Positions 29,164-41,824 are shown, numbered from the stretch's first letter. The stretch: 64,000 nucleotides of DNA from Phytophthora sp. 'mugwort' (GCA_033558025.1 JAUCEF010000007.1:2170001-2234000), one strand, 5' to 3'. Program-made: numbers and translations. Notes: generated by a model from the sequence alone, not told the origin.

Positions 29164-29943
29164 CTTTGGCGAGGAGCCAGAGCTATATGGAGGTCACCAT
29201 GGGCCTTAACTTTGGGTGATACGGAGAAGTTCACCGAAATACGATACCGAACATTATAGAGTCGCGCAACAAAAATTTCGGGCGTAAGCCAGGCAGGGAC
29301 CGAAAATAAAGAATTGGTACACAAAATACAAATTTATTTTCGTCAGTATTTATTTTTCGGGATGCCTGCCGGGTGAGGAGGGACATCACGAAACTAGTGC
29401 AGTGTAAATTATACCGGGGAAGACGATACACGAGGCAATATAACTAAATGAGGCGGCCAACGTCATATATACGGAGGGAGGAGAGCTCAGCGCGTGTTGT
29501 TGAATTTTATGATTAGATAGAGGCTACGCACACAGTCTCTGTGCGAGGTTCGTCCGGCGGGCACCGTCGTACACTGTCTGAAACCGTCTCAGAGCATAAA
29601 CAGTACTTACCGTTGGAACCTGCCTTGCCCACACCTGATGGCCAGGTGTTCATCCAAAAACAAAGCGATAGTATGCGCGGCAGAAGGGCCACTTATGCGT
29701 AAACAAAATGTAGTTACGAGGGGTGGATGTCGACGTTAACCCCGCAGCATTCAAAGTCGTCAACTTTGACAAGTTCCCACACTGTCTGTTTCCAAGCTAA
29801 ATATGCTGCGCTGCAGGTATGCTGTAGTTCTGACTTAGAACTTCTGAGAGTACACGATTAATGAAAGGTTCTGCACAATCGAAATGTTTAAACATGGTTA
29901 AGGTACCTATAGCGATCGAACTGCATTGCAGGTCTAACAACGT
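29164..29943. other. Gene-free stretch
   Basis: No coding frame with resemblance. Probably old TE flank. Confidence 0.4.
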
Positions 29944-30235
29944 CTACGAGACTACACGATTCCTCTTCATGGAGGCAATGGCTCGGGGGATTAACAAGAG
30001 AACGAATATACCACAATTGTAGTTATCGAGCTGGGGTTTCAGATGACGCATTTGAATATGCCGCTTATACGAACGCGATGGAGGAAGGAGAGGCAACACC
30101 GTCGCCGTCAGGTACCTTTCGAGCAATGTGTATCTATCACTTGTGTGGTGGGAACCCTAGACACTAATTTTCCTGTGCTTGAAATCCACCGCCATAGCGC
30201 ACCAATGGTTTAAATCGTAGTTGACCACGGCAACC
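29944..30235 (-). pseudogene. Ulp1/C48-like protease remnant
   Basis: Minus-strand frame VVNYDLNHWCAMAVDFKHRK carries the H-W of the C48 catalytic histidine. After a stop, SRSYKRHIQMRHLKPQLDNY and NCGIFVLLLIP carry the Q(x)nNCG catalytic glutamine and cysteine motif of SUMO-type proteases. It lies downstream of, and on the same strand as, the MULE transposase relic, as in Ulp1-carrying Mutator-like elements. One stop and frame changes make it non-functional. Confidence 0.65.
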
Positions 30236-31429
30236 TAGGTAGCCTGTCAGCACCGAAACACATGGTGTCTACTGCAGTCTTCAGTAGCTGCCATACACCC
30301 TGAACTTTTATCATGTCTAGGTCAAATACTGGGAACCACAATACGTCTGAGGGGAGTGTGAAAACGGTAGCTCGATGTGTATGATCGTTTGCACAATCAG
30401 ATCGACACATGGCCATTATACCATTGTTGTTCCGCACAATAATGTGGCCCAATAGTGCTATCCAAGCACGTCAATATCCTTAAGACGGTCGGTCACATTG
30501 AACTTATTCGGAAACCCTTCACTTCATACAGAATTCCCCGCCCCCGCTCGGATTCATCATAAGCCGCAACTCATTTAATAGCAGCGTCAATTCTATCGAA
30601 ATGGGAAATGGCTGCGTGCCAGTATCGTATTGCTTTTTAGGGTTGGTACGTCATAAACTTGCCTCCCTGTCGTCACCGTTATGCAATGCTGGGACATTCT
30701 AGCTTCGTGGTCACTGTACCACCAGTTCTGAAACATAGCAATTCCGCGTCGCACGTTTCTAGTCCCCGTAATGGTAGTACATTCATGATAGTTGAAACAA
30801 AAGTTGGCTGTTTGACCTTCCTTCCGCATACTCTGATTTGGCTCATGTTATCTGCGGGAGAACTGACAGCGCGTGTAGCGCTGCTGTATACTTGTACATC
30901 GCAACTTTTTCAACCGCCTCCAGTAAAAATGCAATGGAGGATACAGCTCCATCTGCTACAGCATTTACCATTCCTGACATCTGGCTTAAATCGTCATTGA
31001 TCGCCTTCTTGCATGCCGCTTTGGTTACTTTTTGCACGGCCCGACTTGTTGATTGTTTTTATATAATCCATTGTGGTCGAGCAGGTGCACGGCTTTCTTT
31101 ACTACTGCAACCCGATGATGATTCGTTGTCCTCGTGCTGTTCTCCGTTGCAAGTCCCCGCAATTGGGCCGTTCAATAGTCCATTTTGAGCTTCCACTACG
31201 GTGTCGGAGTGTTCTTTATTTCCAGCCACGACCACAATCTCAGATAGGGCCGCAACTTGGGCAATTAAACTTCGCCACGTCCATGCTGTTGAATTGGTGG
31301 GAGATTTGCAGAGTCAAAAAGGCCATTAAATAATCGTACAGTGCTCGTCGGTTTGGTGACAACTGCATTTCGCTATCTCCATCTAGCTAGTTATCGGGAA
31401 CAACGGAATATTCGTCGTTTGGATCGGGT
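30236..31429 (-). other. Probable MULE-internal coding remnants
   Basis: Open pieces at 30210-30452, 30593-30829 and 30843-31037 lie on the same strand between the MULE SWIM domain and the Ulp1 relic. They are not recognised individually and may be the linker or second frame of the same element. Confidence 0.35.
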
Positions 31430-34095
31430 CAAGTCTGAGGTTGAGCAAGTGACCCAGACGGAGGTCCATTAGCAGAATGTGATCCGTTCTCGTGTAGAAC
31501 ACCATGCCCAAACAGGGTTTTCGTTAAATGATATCTCTCGACGTGGTGGCATCGCACCGAGCACTGTCCTTTTCCTCTTGAAACGTCACAATAGGGCAGT
31601 GTCCAGCTTTCACACTTTGCAGGCACTTCGTCATTGACACTATCAGGGCAGTGTGCGCAGTGGGGTTACCCCATCGGCATCCCGCGTCTGCAATCCGTCT
31701 CCCCACTGTGTGCAACTCCTTAAATTTATCGTTGTGGTTCTTGGCGCGAGGGGCACTTCGTCTTGAAACGGCCTTGCTTCGAAAGGCACTGCATCGTCGT
31801 CAATGATTGCATCTTCCTTAATTTTTCGATAATTCCTGACAACCCAGGGCGGGTGAATGATACTTTCAGGAACCAATTGCTGCAGCCCGTTACTTTCCTG
31901 TAGTAGATGATATGACGACACGGCAATAAACGCGTCACGCGAAATATACATGAGCACGTCCAAGCATCGGGATTCAACATGTACTAATCCGGAAGGTCGT
32001 CATCCTTACCAGCAGTGTATTGCATCATCACGCACGGCCCGAGTGGGAAGTAGCTATACTCTGTCGTCGGTAGGGCAAACGTACTGTTGTTTCACAAGCT
32101 CCACGGCGTGACGCGACACGGTATTTAGCACTCCACATTCACAAATACTCCAATTCTATTGATACGCCGTGGCCACATCTTTCGTTGACGGTCTGACAAA
32201 ATAACATCGAGAGCACACAATCATCTAATGTGTCCAATGGTCGACCGGTGTCTTCTGCTTCTGCCAGCTTGACACCAGTCTAGAGACAATCGATTATGAG
32301 ACAGTTATCAACATATCACATGAAATCTTTTACATTGTACGAACCTTTTCTTCGTCTGGTTCCCCATGTGCGGTACGTTGCCACGGTATATCGAGCTCCA
32401 TCACTCCTTGCAATTTGTCCAATTAGCGTCGAAATACTCGAACCAGAGCTTCTTCTTCTCCTCTGACCGCAAGACGACCTTCATTGCTGCAATGACGTTG
32501 TTATATGCCACCTCAGTTGGCGCACTTACCAATAGCTGCACCAATCGTTTCATCTCTTTCTTTGTTCATGCGTCCAATTGTACTTTGCCTTTGCCATCTC
32601 TTCTTGCAAATATTTTACCACATGGAAGCGGCAAAGCAAGGTCCGAACCCCCGAAAATTATTCTACACAGAGAGCTCCGTAAAGTCTTTCTCATTCATAA
32701 TGACTGATCGAGTCAAAATCGGGACAGCATTCTTTAAAAGAAATTGTTTGCACGCAATACGCAGCGTTCTTGTCGCTATATCACACTGTACAGTCGAAAA
32801 CAGTGCACACAACGTTAGACAGGACACTGTTATCAACACGTGACATCATATAAGACTTTTGTCAGTCTGAACTATGAAGCTGAGCTGCTTATAGTTCAAC
32901 GCGTTCGTGTCGTGGTTGCATCAATTAGCAGCACTTCGGGAAAAATGTGCGAAGATAGACCGCATATGAGCCGACTGAGGGATTTGCATTCAAAAATCGT
33001 ATATACACAAAACTCAATACGGTTAGTATCAATGCATTTAATACATCATCATTGCATCGTACCTCTTCGTTTGCGTAGACTCTAGCCAGGTTGCCTTTCT
33101 GGGAAGCGAAGACCTCCATAATTGCCCGGATACGCGCTTCCATGGTTGGATGATCATAACCTTCTTGGCGAAGCTTGGTAATAAGGTTGTGACATCCTTC
33201 ATTGTAGGCTCTACGTATATGTTCTCGGCAATATACTCGAGGGTGCGCTTTGTGTTGGCTCCAGCTTGATTGGAGAGTTTGGACTGCTTCTAGGACCACA
33301 TCGTCCCACACTGCCCTGGCTTCATGGTAGGTCTGATAGGCATGGGGCTAACCTCGTGATTATGGCCTGTCTTCTGCTTTGGGATGATCACTTTCCAGTC
33401 GCCCAACAGTCAGACACATGCGTTAATCTATATTTGAGCACAGTTGAGAGGTTAGACTCGTAAAAAGAGCTCATAAATGAATTAGCCCACCTGAGCTTGG
33501 CAGCCGATTTTCCTGCAGTTTGGTTTGGTCGCGACTCGCGGCTCCTACTTTCCTGGGTAGTTCCATAATGCGTACAGAAGTAAGTCTTATTGTAGAACTG
33601 CATTTCTTCAGGGGTCGCCGTGTAGGCAGATCGGTTTTGCACCATTCTTTGGTTCCGTGTGCGTACAGGTGTTTTGGTTCGAAAGGTGTAGATCTATACT
33701 AATCAAACACAGACTGTTAGCACCTTCATGTCGTATAAACCTGCCTGACAACCTACATGTACAACCGGAGTACAGTCTGGGTCTGTGCATCAGTTTCAAT
33801 CATGCATCACAAACCTGTTGCGTTTGACGGCATTAAATCTTCAAATATGACTCCAGTTCAGCCCAGCTCGCAAATACCTTACGGTCAACCTCTGGCACAT
33901 GAAAGAAATTAACTCGTCTCGAACGACGATACCGCCTCCATCACTCCCCTCACCCGCTGTTGAAATGGCACTTCCGCTTGCTTCACTTGAGTCGGAATCC
34001 TCAAAGCTACTAGCATACTTGCCCGAGTTTCTGCGTGTAGAATGGCTGGGTGCACTGCGCAGGCGTCCACGAGAATTACGCTTGTGTCGCTTCAC
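31430..34095 (-). pseudogene. Decayed Mutator-like (MULE) transposase
   Basis: Pieces in N to C order on the minus strand: acidic/Ser-rich start (KYASSFEDSDSSEASG, 34095-33841); a zinc-finger-like TYFCTHYGTTQESRSR and NQTAGKSAAKLRW (33645-33480); MEARIRAIMEVFASQKGN (33311-33060); transposase core VIMNEKDFTELSV, APTEVAYNNVIAAMKVVLR and LWFEYFDANWTNCKE, YRGNVPHMGNQT (32700-32370); and a SWIM zinc finger WTCSCIFRVTRLLPCRHII (about 31960). The family cuts and pastes DNA with long inverted ends. Multiple stops and frameshifts; ends not located. Confidence 0.72.
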
Positions 34096-34559
34096 ATGTT
34101 GACGTCCTCTGCCCTCGCAATTGCGCTAATCACGTCGCCGCATTTTTCTTTTCTGCGTCCTCGCAGGTGTAGGGCTATCGGAATCGTTTTAGCCGCCATT
34201 GTCTTTGGAAGCGACACTCGCGAGGCCTTCCTCGCTCTCAAAAGACACATTGGACGGGAGGCGGGGGACTTGGTGGCCTCACTCTCGCCTGACACACTGG
34301 CGCGACGGCGCGGCATCGGAGCTGCACAGTGACTTAGGCGGCAGGGGCTACTGTGTGGGGCTGATTTCGAATGGGAAGGGGGAATTATCGCCAACGATAT
34401 CAGGCGTGATGTTCGTAGGAGGCATGAGAAAACAGCTGGCGTTAAAGAAAAACGAAAAGGACATCTCCCACAGTAGTGGACGTTTTAGTTACGGTGCACG
34501 CAGACACGCTCAGCTGGGGGTGGGGGAGGGCAACGCGGAACAAGGACGGGACGAGGGGT

Positions 34560-35330
34560 TATGAGAAGAAGTATTAACATTCAATTGGTTAAGCACTTGG
34601 GGGTGGAGCAGCATCTTCATAGATGGGAGCTATTGGAAGAAGTCGTTGGCGAACTATGGGCAGTAGGCAGTGCAGTCACGTTTGCAGCCATTTGGGGATG
34701 GAAAGTCGATCGCCTGCACAGGCTCGGCAAAGCGGAGTACACAATGGAGGAACAGATAGCACGACTGCTAGGCTTCGAAAGATACAGGTTGATCATGTAT
34801 CCTGTGACAGCTATGTCAAAACCCAAGCTGAATGTGGCAGGGCAGCCATAGCAGGTGGAGACTCGACTGCGACAAGGACACCAAGTATGGGGGGCAGGAT
34901 GTCGTGCGGGTCGGCTTCTTTAACGGAGGTCCAGGTGGAAATCCAGGTCCAGGGCGTTGAAGTTGGGAAATTGGAGCAACTTGGAGCAATCTCAGGTCGT
35001 ATGAGCGGCGGCAACTGCTGTGGGAAGGCAGGGCACGACTAACAATGAAGCTGAATTCGTGGGATTACACAGACTACTCACAAGGGAGTTGGAAAGAAAT
35101 GGAAGGGTCTACGCGTGGTAGGCGACAATGCGCTTTTCTTGTGGACGACGGAAAAGCGAAGCCACCGAAGGCAAGAAAATTGCAACACATTGGTATCGAC
35201 TGACGAGGAAACTAATAGTCCTGACTGTGTGAGGAAAAGCTGCTGGCAGTATCATTAAAGAAAGCACAAGAAGATGGTGGATAGGATAGCAAATCAAGCC
35301 ATGTATAGCGCATGAATCTCGGTCTGGGCA
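34560..35330 (+). pseudogene. Retroelement remnant with RNase H-like domain
   Basis: Blocks EEQIARLLGFERYRLIMYPV, then TTNNEAEFVGLHRLLTRELE (about 35030-35100), the VVGDNALFLW-type segment (35115-35145) and MVDRIANQAM (35275-35305) follow the order of an RNase H domain (NxxAE, GDxxL, and the final D-R-x-AN). Frames are broken. It is not joined to the LINE-like RT piece at 27 kb. Confidence 0.5.
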
Positions 35331-36679
35331 GAGAAGGTATCATAGGATGGATTTTGCCTGCAAGTAGGAGCACCGCAGCGAATGGGCATATATGTCCAGC
35401 GATGAGCGGGAACAGCACAAGGAAGACGACGGGTGCTGGTAGCGAGAAGCGCAGTCAGTCACGTGGAAGCGACGTGAAGGCGGAAAAGCGGATAGGGGTA
35501 GCAGGAGGCAGACGCTCGAAACCTGGTTGTATATGAACCGACAGACAGGAAGGGTTATTAGAGTTTGACGCCACATGGCGACAGTAACACAATGAATCTC
35601 ACCCTTTATTATTATTACTATTCATTTTCTTCCTCACAAAATCCAGCAATGCATTATGTTATTTTTTTAAGGCTATGGCTAAAACCCAGTTTTTTGGTTG
35701 GCATACACCGATCTACGCAATTCAGCTGCAATTGCTGCAGCCATCTATTCTCCGGGAAAACAAGCCCACTCCTTAAATCGCTCAAATTTTGAAATGATAA
35801 TATATAGCGCTTGCGCGCGAACAACGACTGCCGCGCAGCTTGGGCAGAGCTTAGTCTTATCAATGAGCCCCTCTTTCATGTATCAGCGGGCGGTCTCTTC
35901 GTCCTACGCCACCCCCATTGCATTGGAGACGACGAGGAGACCTTTCGTCGGCGAGGTCGTACTGCTAGGGGTATTGCATACTGTAGACATTACGTAGGGT
36001 GGGGCCCATCGCGCGGAGCCTGGGGGTGGGCATTTTGTTTTTTCAGATTGGGCCCCGCGGAGCCTGACGGCAATGCCTCCCCAAGTGCTAGAGTAACAGT
36101 GGGCTAATTATCGCAAAGTATACAAAAACAAGTTATCGCAATTGCAATCTTGTAGAAAAAGATGTCACATAACCCGTACTCAGCTTGCGTTTGACGGAAG
36201 CGTACTAAAGTTTAGCCTAACGTTCGAGTATTATAATGGAGTTAGACCTCGGTTTGCGATAAATTACGGCTTGTCACCATATTTTCAGCCAAATTCAAAT
36301 TAATTCCCACTGCCGACCTCAAATCGCATCAATTTGATGCCGTGGCTTGATGTTCGGACCGTATCCACCCGTCCGAGCTGTTGTGCCTCGTACGCCTACG
36401 TGCCCACTCTGAGAAGGTCACTTTAAAATGGACAACAAGATGAATTTTATCTTTGACCTTCAAATCACGGAAGAAACATGCCAGCATTGACGCAAATACT
36501 TACGCGAGGCCCGAGCTAGGACCCACAGAAGACAAACCGCTCGTTAAAGCGTGGGTGAAATAATGTCTACTGATGCGAAAGCGGGCACAGATCAGAAGGT
36601 ATATATATAGGGCGAAGGTGGCGCCGCACTCAACAGCATTCGCCCAACGACGCACAGGAAGTTCGAGAGGGGATCTAGT
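35331..36679. other. Gene-free stretch
   Basis: Short unrelated open frames only. Confidence 0.4.
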
Positions 36680-37036
36680 TTAGTCATGAAGCGCTGGAAG
36701 ACGCTGCGCAATCCGCCATGCTTGCGTTTGCGCCAAACACTGGAGTAGTTGAGCATCATTGCAATAAATACCTGCATCCCTAACTATCACGCCTCCAAGA
36801 TCAGTAACTTGGCATGCAAATCTTCGGCCTGCGCTTCCAGCAGCCCCGAGCACCTCGTGGCGGAAGAACGAGTTGGAGCCAAACTCCTTGTACCTGCAGT
36901 AGCAGGGAGGGGGCGCACCTCCTCGTCGCTGCTTTCGCTGTCCGAGAACTCGTCTTCTGACGGAGAGTCCATCATGCGCGTCGGCACAAACAGCTAGTTG
37001 AGGGCAGAATTTGGTACGGGCGGGTTTAACAACCAC
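36680..37036 (-). pseudogene. Unassigned fragment with acidic N-terminus
   Basis: Overlapping frames encode MDSPSEDEFSDSESSDEEVR and a helical tail. The style resembles the N-terminus of DNA-transposon accessory proteins (possibly Harbinger-like), but no catalytic domain is seen. Function unknown. Confidence 0.25.
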
Positions 37037-37039
37037 AGC

Positions 37040-39493
37040 AGCAGGGAGGAGCGTCAGACGGAAGGACGACGCAGGTGGAACCAGCTAGGCAGATCAACTA
37101 GCGGGATATGGTGATTGGGGCTCATTCTTGGCAGTAAAGACAGTAACACAATACACCTTACCATAAATATTAAACAACTGGTTGAGGTCTGAGATTGAGG
37201 TCTGAGTGCTATGCGTTGGAAAAGTGAGGGGGCCAAGCCTTTTTCGAAACTGGCCTTTTCCATTTTATTTGCGATTTGCTACCCGGATGCGATCTCCGCG
37301 TTGGAGATGCTCTTAGATGTTTTGTTATGGTCTAGCGACTGCAAGTAATATAAATAATATCCGATCCATAGTCCAGACCAGACATGCAGACGACCCGAAA
37401 ATGAATAAGTAACTGAAATCCAATACATGAGCTAAACAATACGACTAAAAAAGGTTCGGCATAATTCATTTTATCAAGCTTTTATACCATTGGAAAAGTA
37501 GGGTATTCCATGCAGAGGTTCGTGCCACTCACTACGTACTATGATGATATTGCATTAATATACCACTCATTTATCCTATTAATATTATATCATCCATTAA
37601 GAGCCTCTGTGGCTCAAATATGACTATTAATATTACTAAATTATGTTGTATAAAAATAAATTTCAGTACTGTTTATGGATCATAGTTATGGGGCAGCAAG
37701 GGATTGGGAATCCTGCCGTTTCAGTCTTCTTCTGCCACCACTGGCACCCGCCGAGGTAGCTTCACCGACAAGATCCACAAGCATCCGCCTCAACAAACCA
37801 TGCGCCGCCAGGTCCACGCTCGTGGCGTTCCGCCACCAACAACCACTGACTCCATTAATGCTTGGTGGAATTGCGGCTTGGTGTGCTAGAACGAACCAAT
37901 AAATTGCTTTATGAAGAACACTTCAAGGTCTACAAAAAGTCAACAACTTTGGCGATCCAGGCGACAAATTCACAAGCGAAAAAGTTCAATCCGCCATCGG
38001 CAAGAGTATAGAATCCGCGCGTGCTCCGTGCGTGTATGGCGCGCCTGTGACGGGACACACAACACCTTGCGCAAAGGAAGTGTAACTTTTGGAGAGTATA
38101 GAAACTCTCAGTTTACGGCAGCTCACAAGTCCCTGGTCTGAGGGGACTGGTACCAAAATTAGGTAGATGTAAAACTGAATACATTTATACATGATCCCTT
38201 TTAATGCGTCTACACACTAACTATTAGTCACCTATAAAGTACCCTAGATGTTATCCTATTGGGTGGCTCTGAGGTATGTGTACCATATGTGTGGTACCTA
38301 TCCGTGACGTTATTACCGTGACGTCATAGTGATGTTGGCTACATCACTTAGGGTACTTGGGTACACCATTCTGAAGCGTGACTTGGCACTCTTCATGTAA
38401 CTCCGCTACAGCGCCTGTGTCAGTGCCAGTCGCAGACAACGGAGATTTCAATGACCGCCTGCGCAAGGCGACAAACAGCATTGTGTGCGGCTGGCTGAGT
38501 CATGATTGATTGGCACGCTGTCGTTTGCGCTGAATACCAACAAGCACAAGAGAAAAGGTCAAGAGAAGCCGGCATCTCTTGAGCCCCGACGGCAACGAAT
38601 ACTGGGATTACTGAGTCTCTATAGAGACATTGACATCTAGACATGGTTCAAATCGTGCGAGAAGACTCAGTTCCCAACAATATCGTCTCTCGCAAGGGTT
38701 TGGCTAGGCAAGGTTTCTTCAACTGCGTTTCAGGAGCAAGTTTTCGACAGGATCGATAGTTATGAGCACGAAGCGAACGAAGATGGATACGGACAGAGCC
38801 GAGATCCAAATGCTACTCTGCCAACAGCAGCACAGAGAGGTTGAAACGACTACCAGAGCAATAGTTTGAGCGTCACGGCTCCAGTATCATTCATGTTATA
38901 TTTCATATATCACTAGTATTATTCTTCAAACACAAATATTGATGATATATTTCAGAACTAGTATTTAAAGTCTCTCATAACTAATATAATATTGATATGT
39001 GCAAATTCCCGCTTATACGAACCTGCCATTATTTATTCAAGATAAGGAAGTTTCATAAATAAAAATACCATAACGGGAGCCAGCACGACGTTTGATGTGC
39101 AGCGGATTTTGTTCAAGCCACATACAGTGTGTATGTTCGTTCACACACGCAAATAGTAAGTAGTCATACTTTTGTCAGGGGCAACCGCATCGAGTTGCCG
39201 CTGTTTTTACCCTTAGCTGTTTGTCCAACGAGCTTCATTTACGGGACCGTACCAGTACATGTACCGTACTAATCGCGTCGATACAGTCGACTCGACAGGA
39301 CCTGATTCATATCATCCCATCTTTCAGCACACCTTAGCAAATAAATCATTACGTTATCCGGATTATCCGGCGGAGAGGGGCAAAGCGTGCCTCACAGAGG
39401 AAGGCATTCTAGACACCCAGCCACTCACTCGAATCTGCAACGCACTTACAACAACGCATTGCCAAAGGCAAGAATCTAACCACACTTTATACC
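37040..39493. other. AT-rich, gene-poor stretch
   Basis: A broken frame at 37675-38140 is unassigned. The rest is AT-rich with short repeats of ATTAATATTA-like words at 37550-37650. No gene supported. Confidence 0.4.
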
Positions 39494-39997
39494 ATGAACA
39501 TCAAGGGACTGTTCACGCTCGCGGTTGTTGCGCTTGTCGGCATGGCCAACGCTGAGACTGCGGACCACATTGTCCGCGAACTCCAAGTCGCCGACTTCAG
39601 CACTAAGCTGCTTAACGCGGTGAACGCTAAGCGTGCTGAAAAGTGCCTTGCCGTTGTGTGCATTAACTCCAAGCTGCCGAAGGCCGCGCAGGTCCTCGCG
39701 GACGACAATGTCAAGAACAACAAGGTCAGCGCCAAGGGCTCGAACGGTTCGACCCCGAATACGCCCTACGACGCCCAGTCAGCTGAGCTCGTCGCTGCCG
39801 ATCAGGCCAGCACCGATGCTGTTGTGGCCACCTGGATCAAATCGGCGTACCTCTTCAGCGACTTCAAGTTCATTGGCACAAGCTACGCTTACGACAAGAC
39901 CAAGACGTACAAGCACTACTGGTTGCTAGACTTCGCCAACGCTAGGGTGAGTCCTGCCAATAAGGGTGGCTGGGCAAAACTGTCGACCCACAATTAG
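39494..39997 (+). CDS. CAP/SCP-like secreted protein C
   Basis: 167 residues from the ATG at 39494: signal peptide MNIKGLFTLAVVALVGMANA, then CAP-like blocks (STKLLNAVNAKRAEKCLAVV, KLPKAAQVLADDNVKNN, STDAVVATWIKSAYLFSDFK, YKHYWLLDFANA). After FANA the frame runs into RVSPANKGGWAKLSTHN instead of the family ending ADGExC. A GTGAGT donor sits exactly there, so the last exon may be elsewhere or lost. Compared with A it has a short internal deletion before SAELVAAD. It is the upstream member of a tandem pair with gene D. Confidence 0.65.
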   Translation: MNIKGLFTLAVVALVGMANAETADHIVRELQVADFSTKLLNAVNAKRAEKCLAVVCINSKLPKAAQVLADDNVKNNKVSAKGSNGSTPNTPYDAQSAELVAADQASTDAVVATWIKSAYLFSDFKFIGTSYAYDKTKTYKHYWLLDFANARVSPANKGGWAKLSTHN

Positions 39998-40230
39998 GAA
40001 CAAAAAGATGACAATGCTGGCGGCAGGAGCTGATACTATCCGTTGTAAATACAAAAACAACTTGCATTTGTACATCATGTACAGTACATGTACTTGTCCT
40101 CGCTTCGCAGCTGTACACACAGACGGTATTCGTTGTACGTGGTTCTTTACCGAGCGATTGCACGCCGCCACAACCCACCGTTACTGCTGTGGAAACTGTT
40201 CCACATGGAAGGGAAAACTTTTGGGCTCTC

Positions 40231-40248
40231 TGTTCATTCTCCAAATTG
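40231..40248 (+). promoter_or_regulatory. Inr+FPR core promoter of CAP gene D
   Basis: TGTTCATTCTCCAAATTG: initiator TTCATTCT plus CAAATT. Predicted start A at about 40236, giving a 66 nt leader before the ATG at 40302. Confidence 0.65.
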
Positions 40249-40301
40249 CGGCGCAATACTAACACTTCTTTTCCGACTTCAAACCAAGTACACGCATCGT
40301 C

Positions 40302-40753
40302 ATGAGGGCTTTCCTCGCACTCGCTCTCGTGGCTCTCGTCTGCTCGACCAACGCTCAGGTCGCTGAGTACAGCTCCAAGATGCTGAGCGCCGTCAACGCC
40401 AAGCGCGCCGAGAAGGGGCTAAGCGCGGTCTGCATTAACACCAAGCTCGCTGCTGCTCTGCCTAGGTCCACGCTGAGGACATGGCCATTATTGGCATCTC
40501 CAGCTCGGACGGATCTACCCAGATGCACCGCATTGAGGCGCAGAACCTGTCTGTGACCGCCGCCGCCGAGCTTGTTGGCGCCGGTTATACCTCCGTGGAC
40601 GGTATGGTGGCCGCTTGGCTCAATGCCTTGAGCGACTACATCTATGCTGACTACCCGTTCATCGGGTCCGGCTACAAATACGACAAGACCAAGCAGTACA
40701 AGCACTTCTGGGTGCTTGATGTCTCCAATGGTGAGGACGAAACCTCCCCCTAG
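40302..40753 (+). pseudogene. CAP/SCP-like secreted protein D, frameshifted
   Basis: Starts MRAFLALALVALVCSTNAQV (signal peptide), then SSKMLSAVNAKRAEKGLSAV and CINTKLAAAL. At about 40455 a two-base insertion relative to the expected AAQVHAEDMA coding creates CTGCCTAG and shifts the frame. The downstream frame resumes as VHAEDMAIIG, SSDGSTQMHRIEAQN, AAELVGAGYTSVDGMVAAWL, YKHFWVLDVSNGEDETSP. The family's last cysteine is absent. It is more diverged than A-C. The loss looks recent because both halves remain open. Confidence 0.7.
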
Positions 40754-40962
40754 ATCTTCAACGCAAGCTTTAAAGTATCGTCAAAAGTAGTACTTTAGTT
40801 ACCAATTCACTCTAAACACAGTTAGAATTGACTACAGTAACCGCAACAATATCAGGCCCACAATCCTTAGTACTATAATATTACATAGCCTGACGATGGC
40901 TAGAGGATTGGGCTGGTAGTGCTATTTGTTTTCAGGTGTGATGGTGGTGATTATGATTGTGA

Positions 40963-41695
40963 TTAAACGAGGTGGTAAACGAAAAACCTAGGGCGTGGAG
41001 GTGTCGTTGGAATTATCCGTGGAGCGACAGCTGTGAACCAAGTCTTCAAATCGATGAAGCGGGAAAGCGCGGGTTCGTGCAGAACAACGGAACCGATTCC
41101 GATGTTCAGAGAGCGCACGCCCATGTAGTCTGAGATCTGGCCGCGGGTGATCAGAATCAGACGGTCCTTTAGGGATATCTCAATTTCCGTAGCAGTTTGG
41201 CCCCAGGCGGTACATAAAATCTCAGTTTCTGAGTCGTCAACGAGCAGAAATTCGCGCTTTTGAGTCTCGATACCTTTGCGCGTGGTGATAGACCTTTGGG
41301 GGACAATGTTCACGATAATACCGTGAATGGTAGGAGTAGCGACAGGATCTTGAGTCGGCAGGTCAGTTAGAGGAATGAGCTGAAAAGCAGGTTCAGGGAA
41401 ATCACCGTGTTGTCGTGCACTAGGAGGATGTCGGCGTCTGCGCCAAACGAAAGTTCGACAGGAGAATCGGGAAGCGCAAACGCGGAGTTGGCTGTCTTGA
41501 TACGGCCATTAGAGAAGGAGCAAATCGTACCGTTGATTTGCCTGACGTGTCAACATCGTGGTCAGCAGCGACAGTGTAGTAAGGCTTCTTAATGGCATAA
41601 TGGTCACGATCAGTAGCATCAAGATGCACACTATCTAGACCCGCTGCATAGCATAGTGCACATATCTTACCAAACCCCAAACAAATCAAACTCAT
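40963..41695 (-). pseudogene. RPA1-like OB-fold protein fragment
   Basis: The minus strand encodes pieces of a replication protein A large-subunit-like protein: PDSPVELSFGADADILLVHD (about 41470-41410), then after frame changes GIIVNIVPQRSITTRKGIET, KREFLLVDDSETEILCTAWG, MGVRSLNIGIGSVVLHEP and RFIDLKTWF. These match the central OB folds (DBD-A/B) of RPA70. The C-terminal zinc-binding DBD-C is missing. It may be a dead cellular duplicate or the RPA-like gene of a Helitron. No Rep/helicase is nearby. Confidence 0.55.
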
Positions 41696-41824
41696 CTTTG
41701 TATTTATTTATTGCAAACTCATTTTTTATTCCAATATCATATTCTTTTCACCTGCAATCCTTTCGAAACTTCAATACCTTATACAAAAAGGCACTCTGAT
41801 AAGACTGGGCTCATTTGAACTTTG

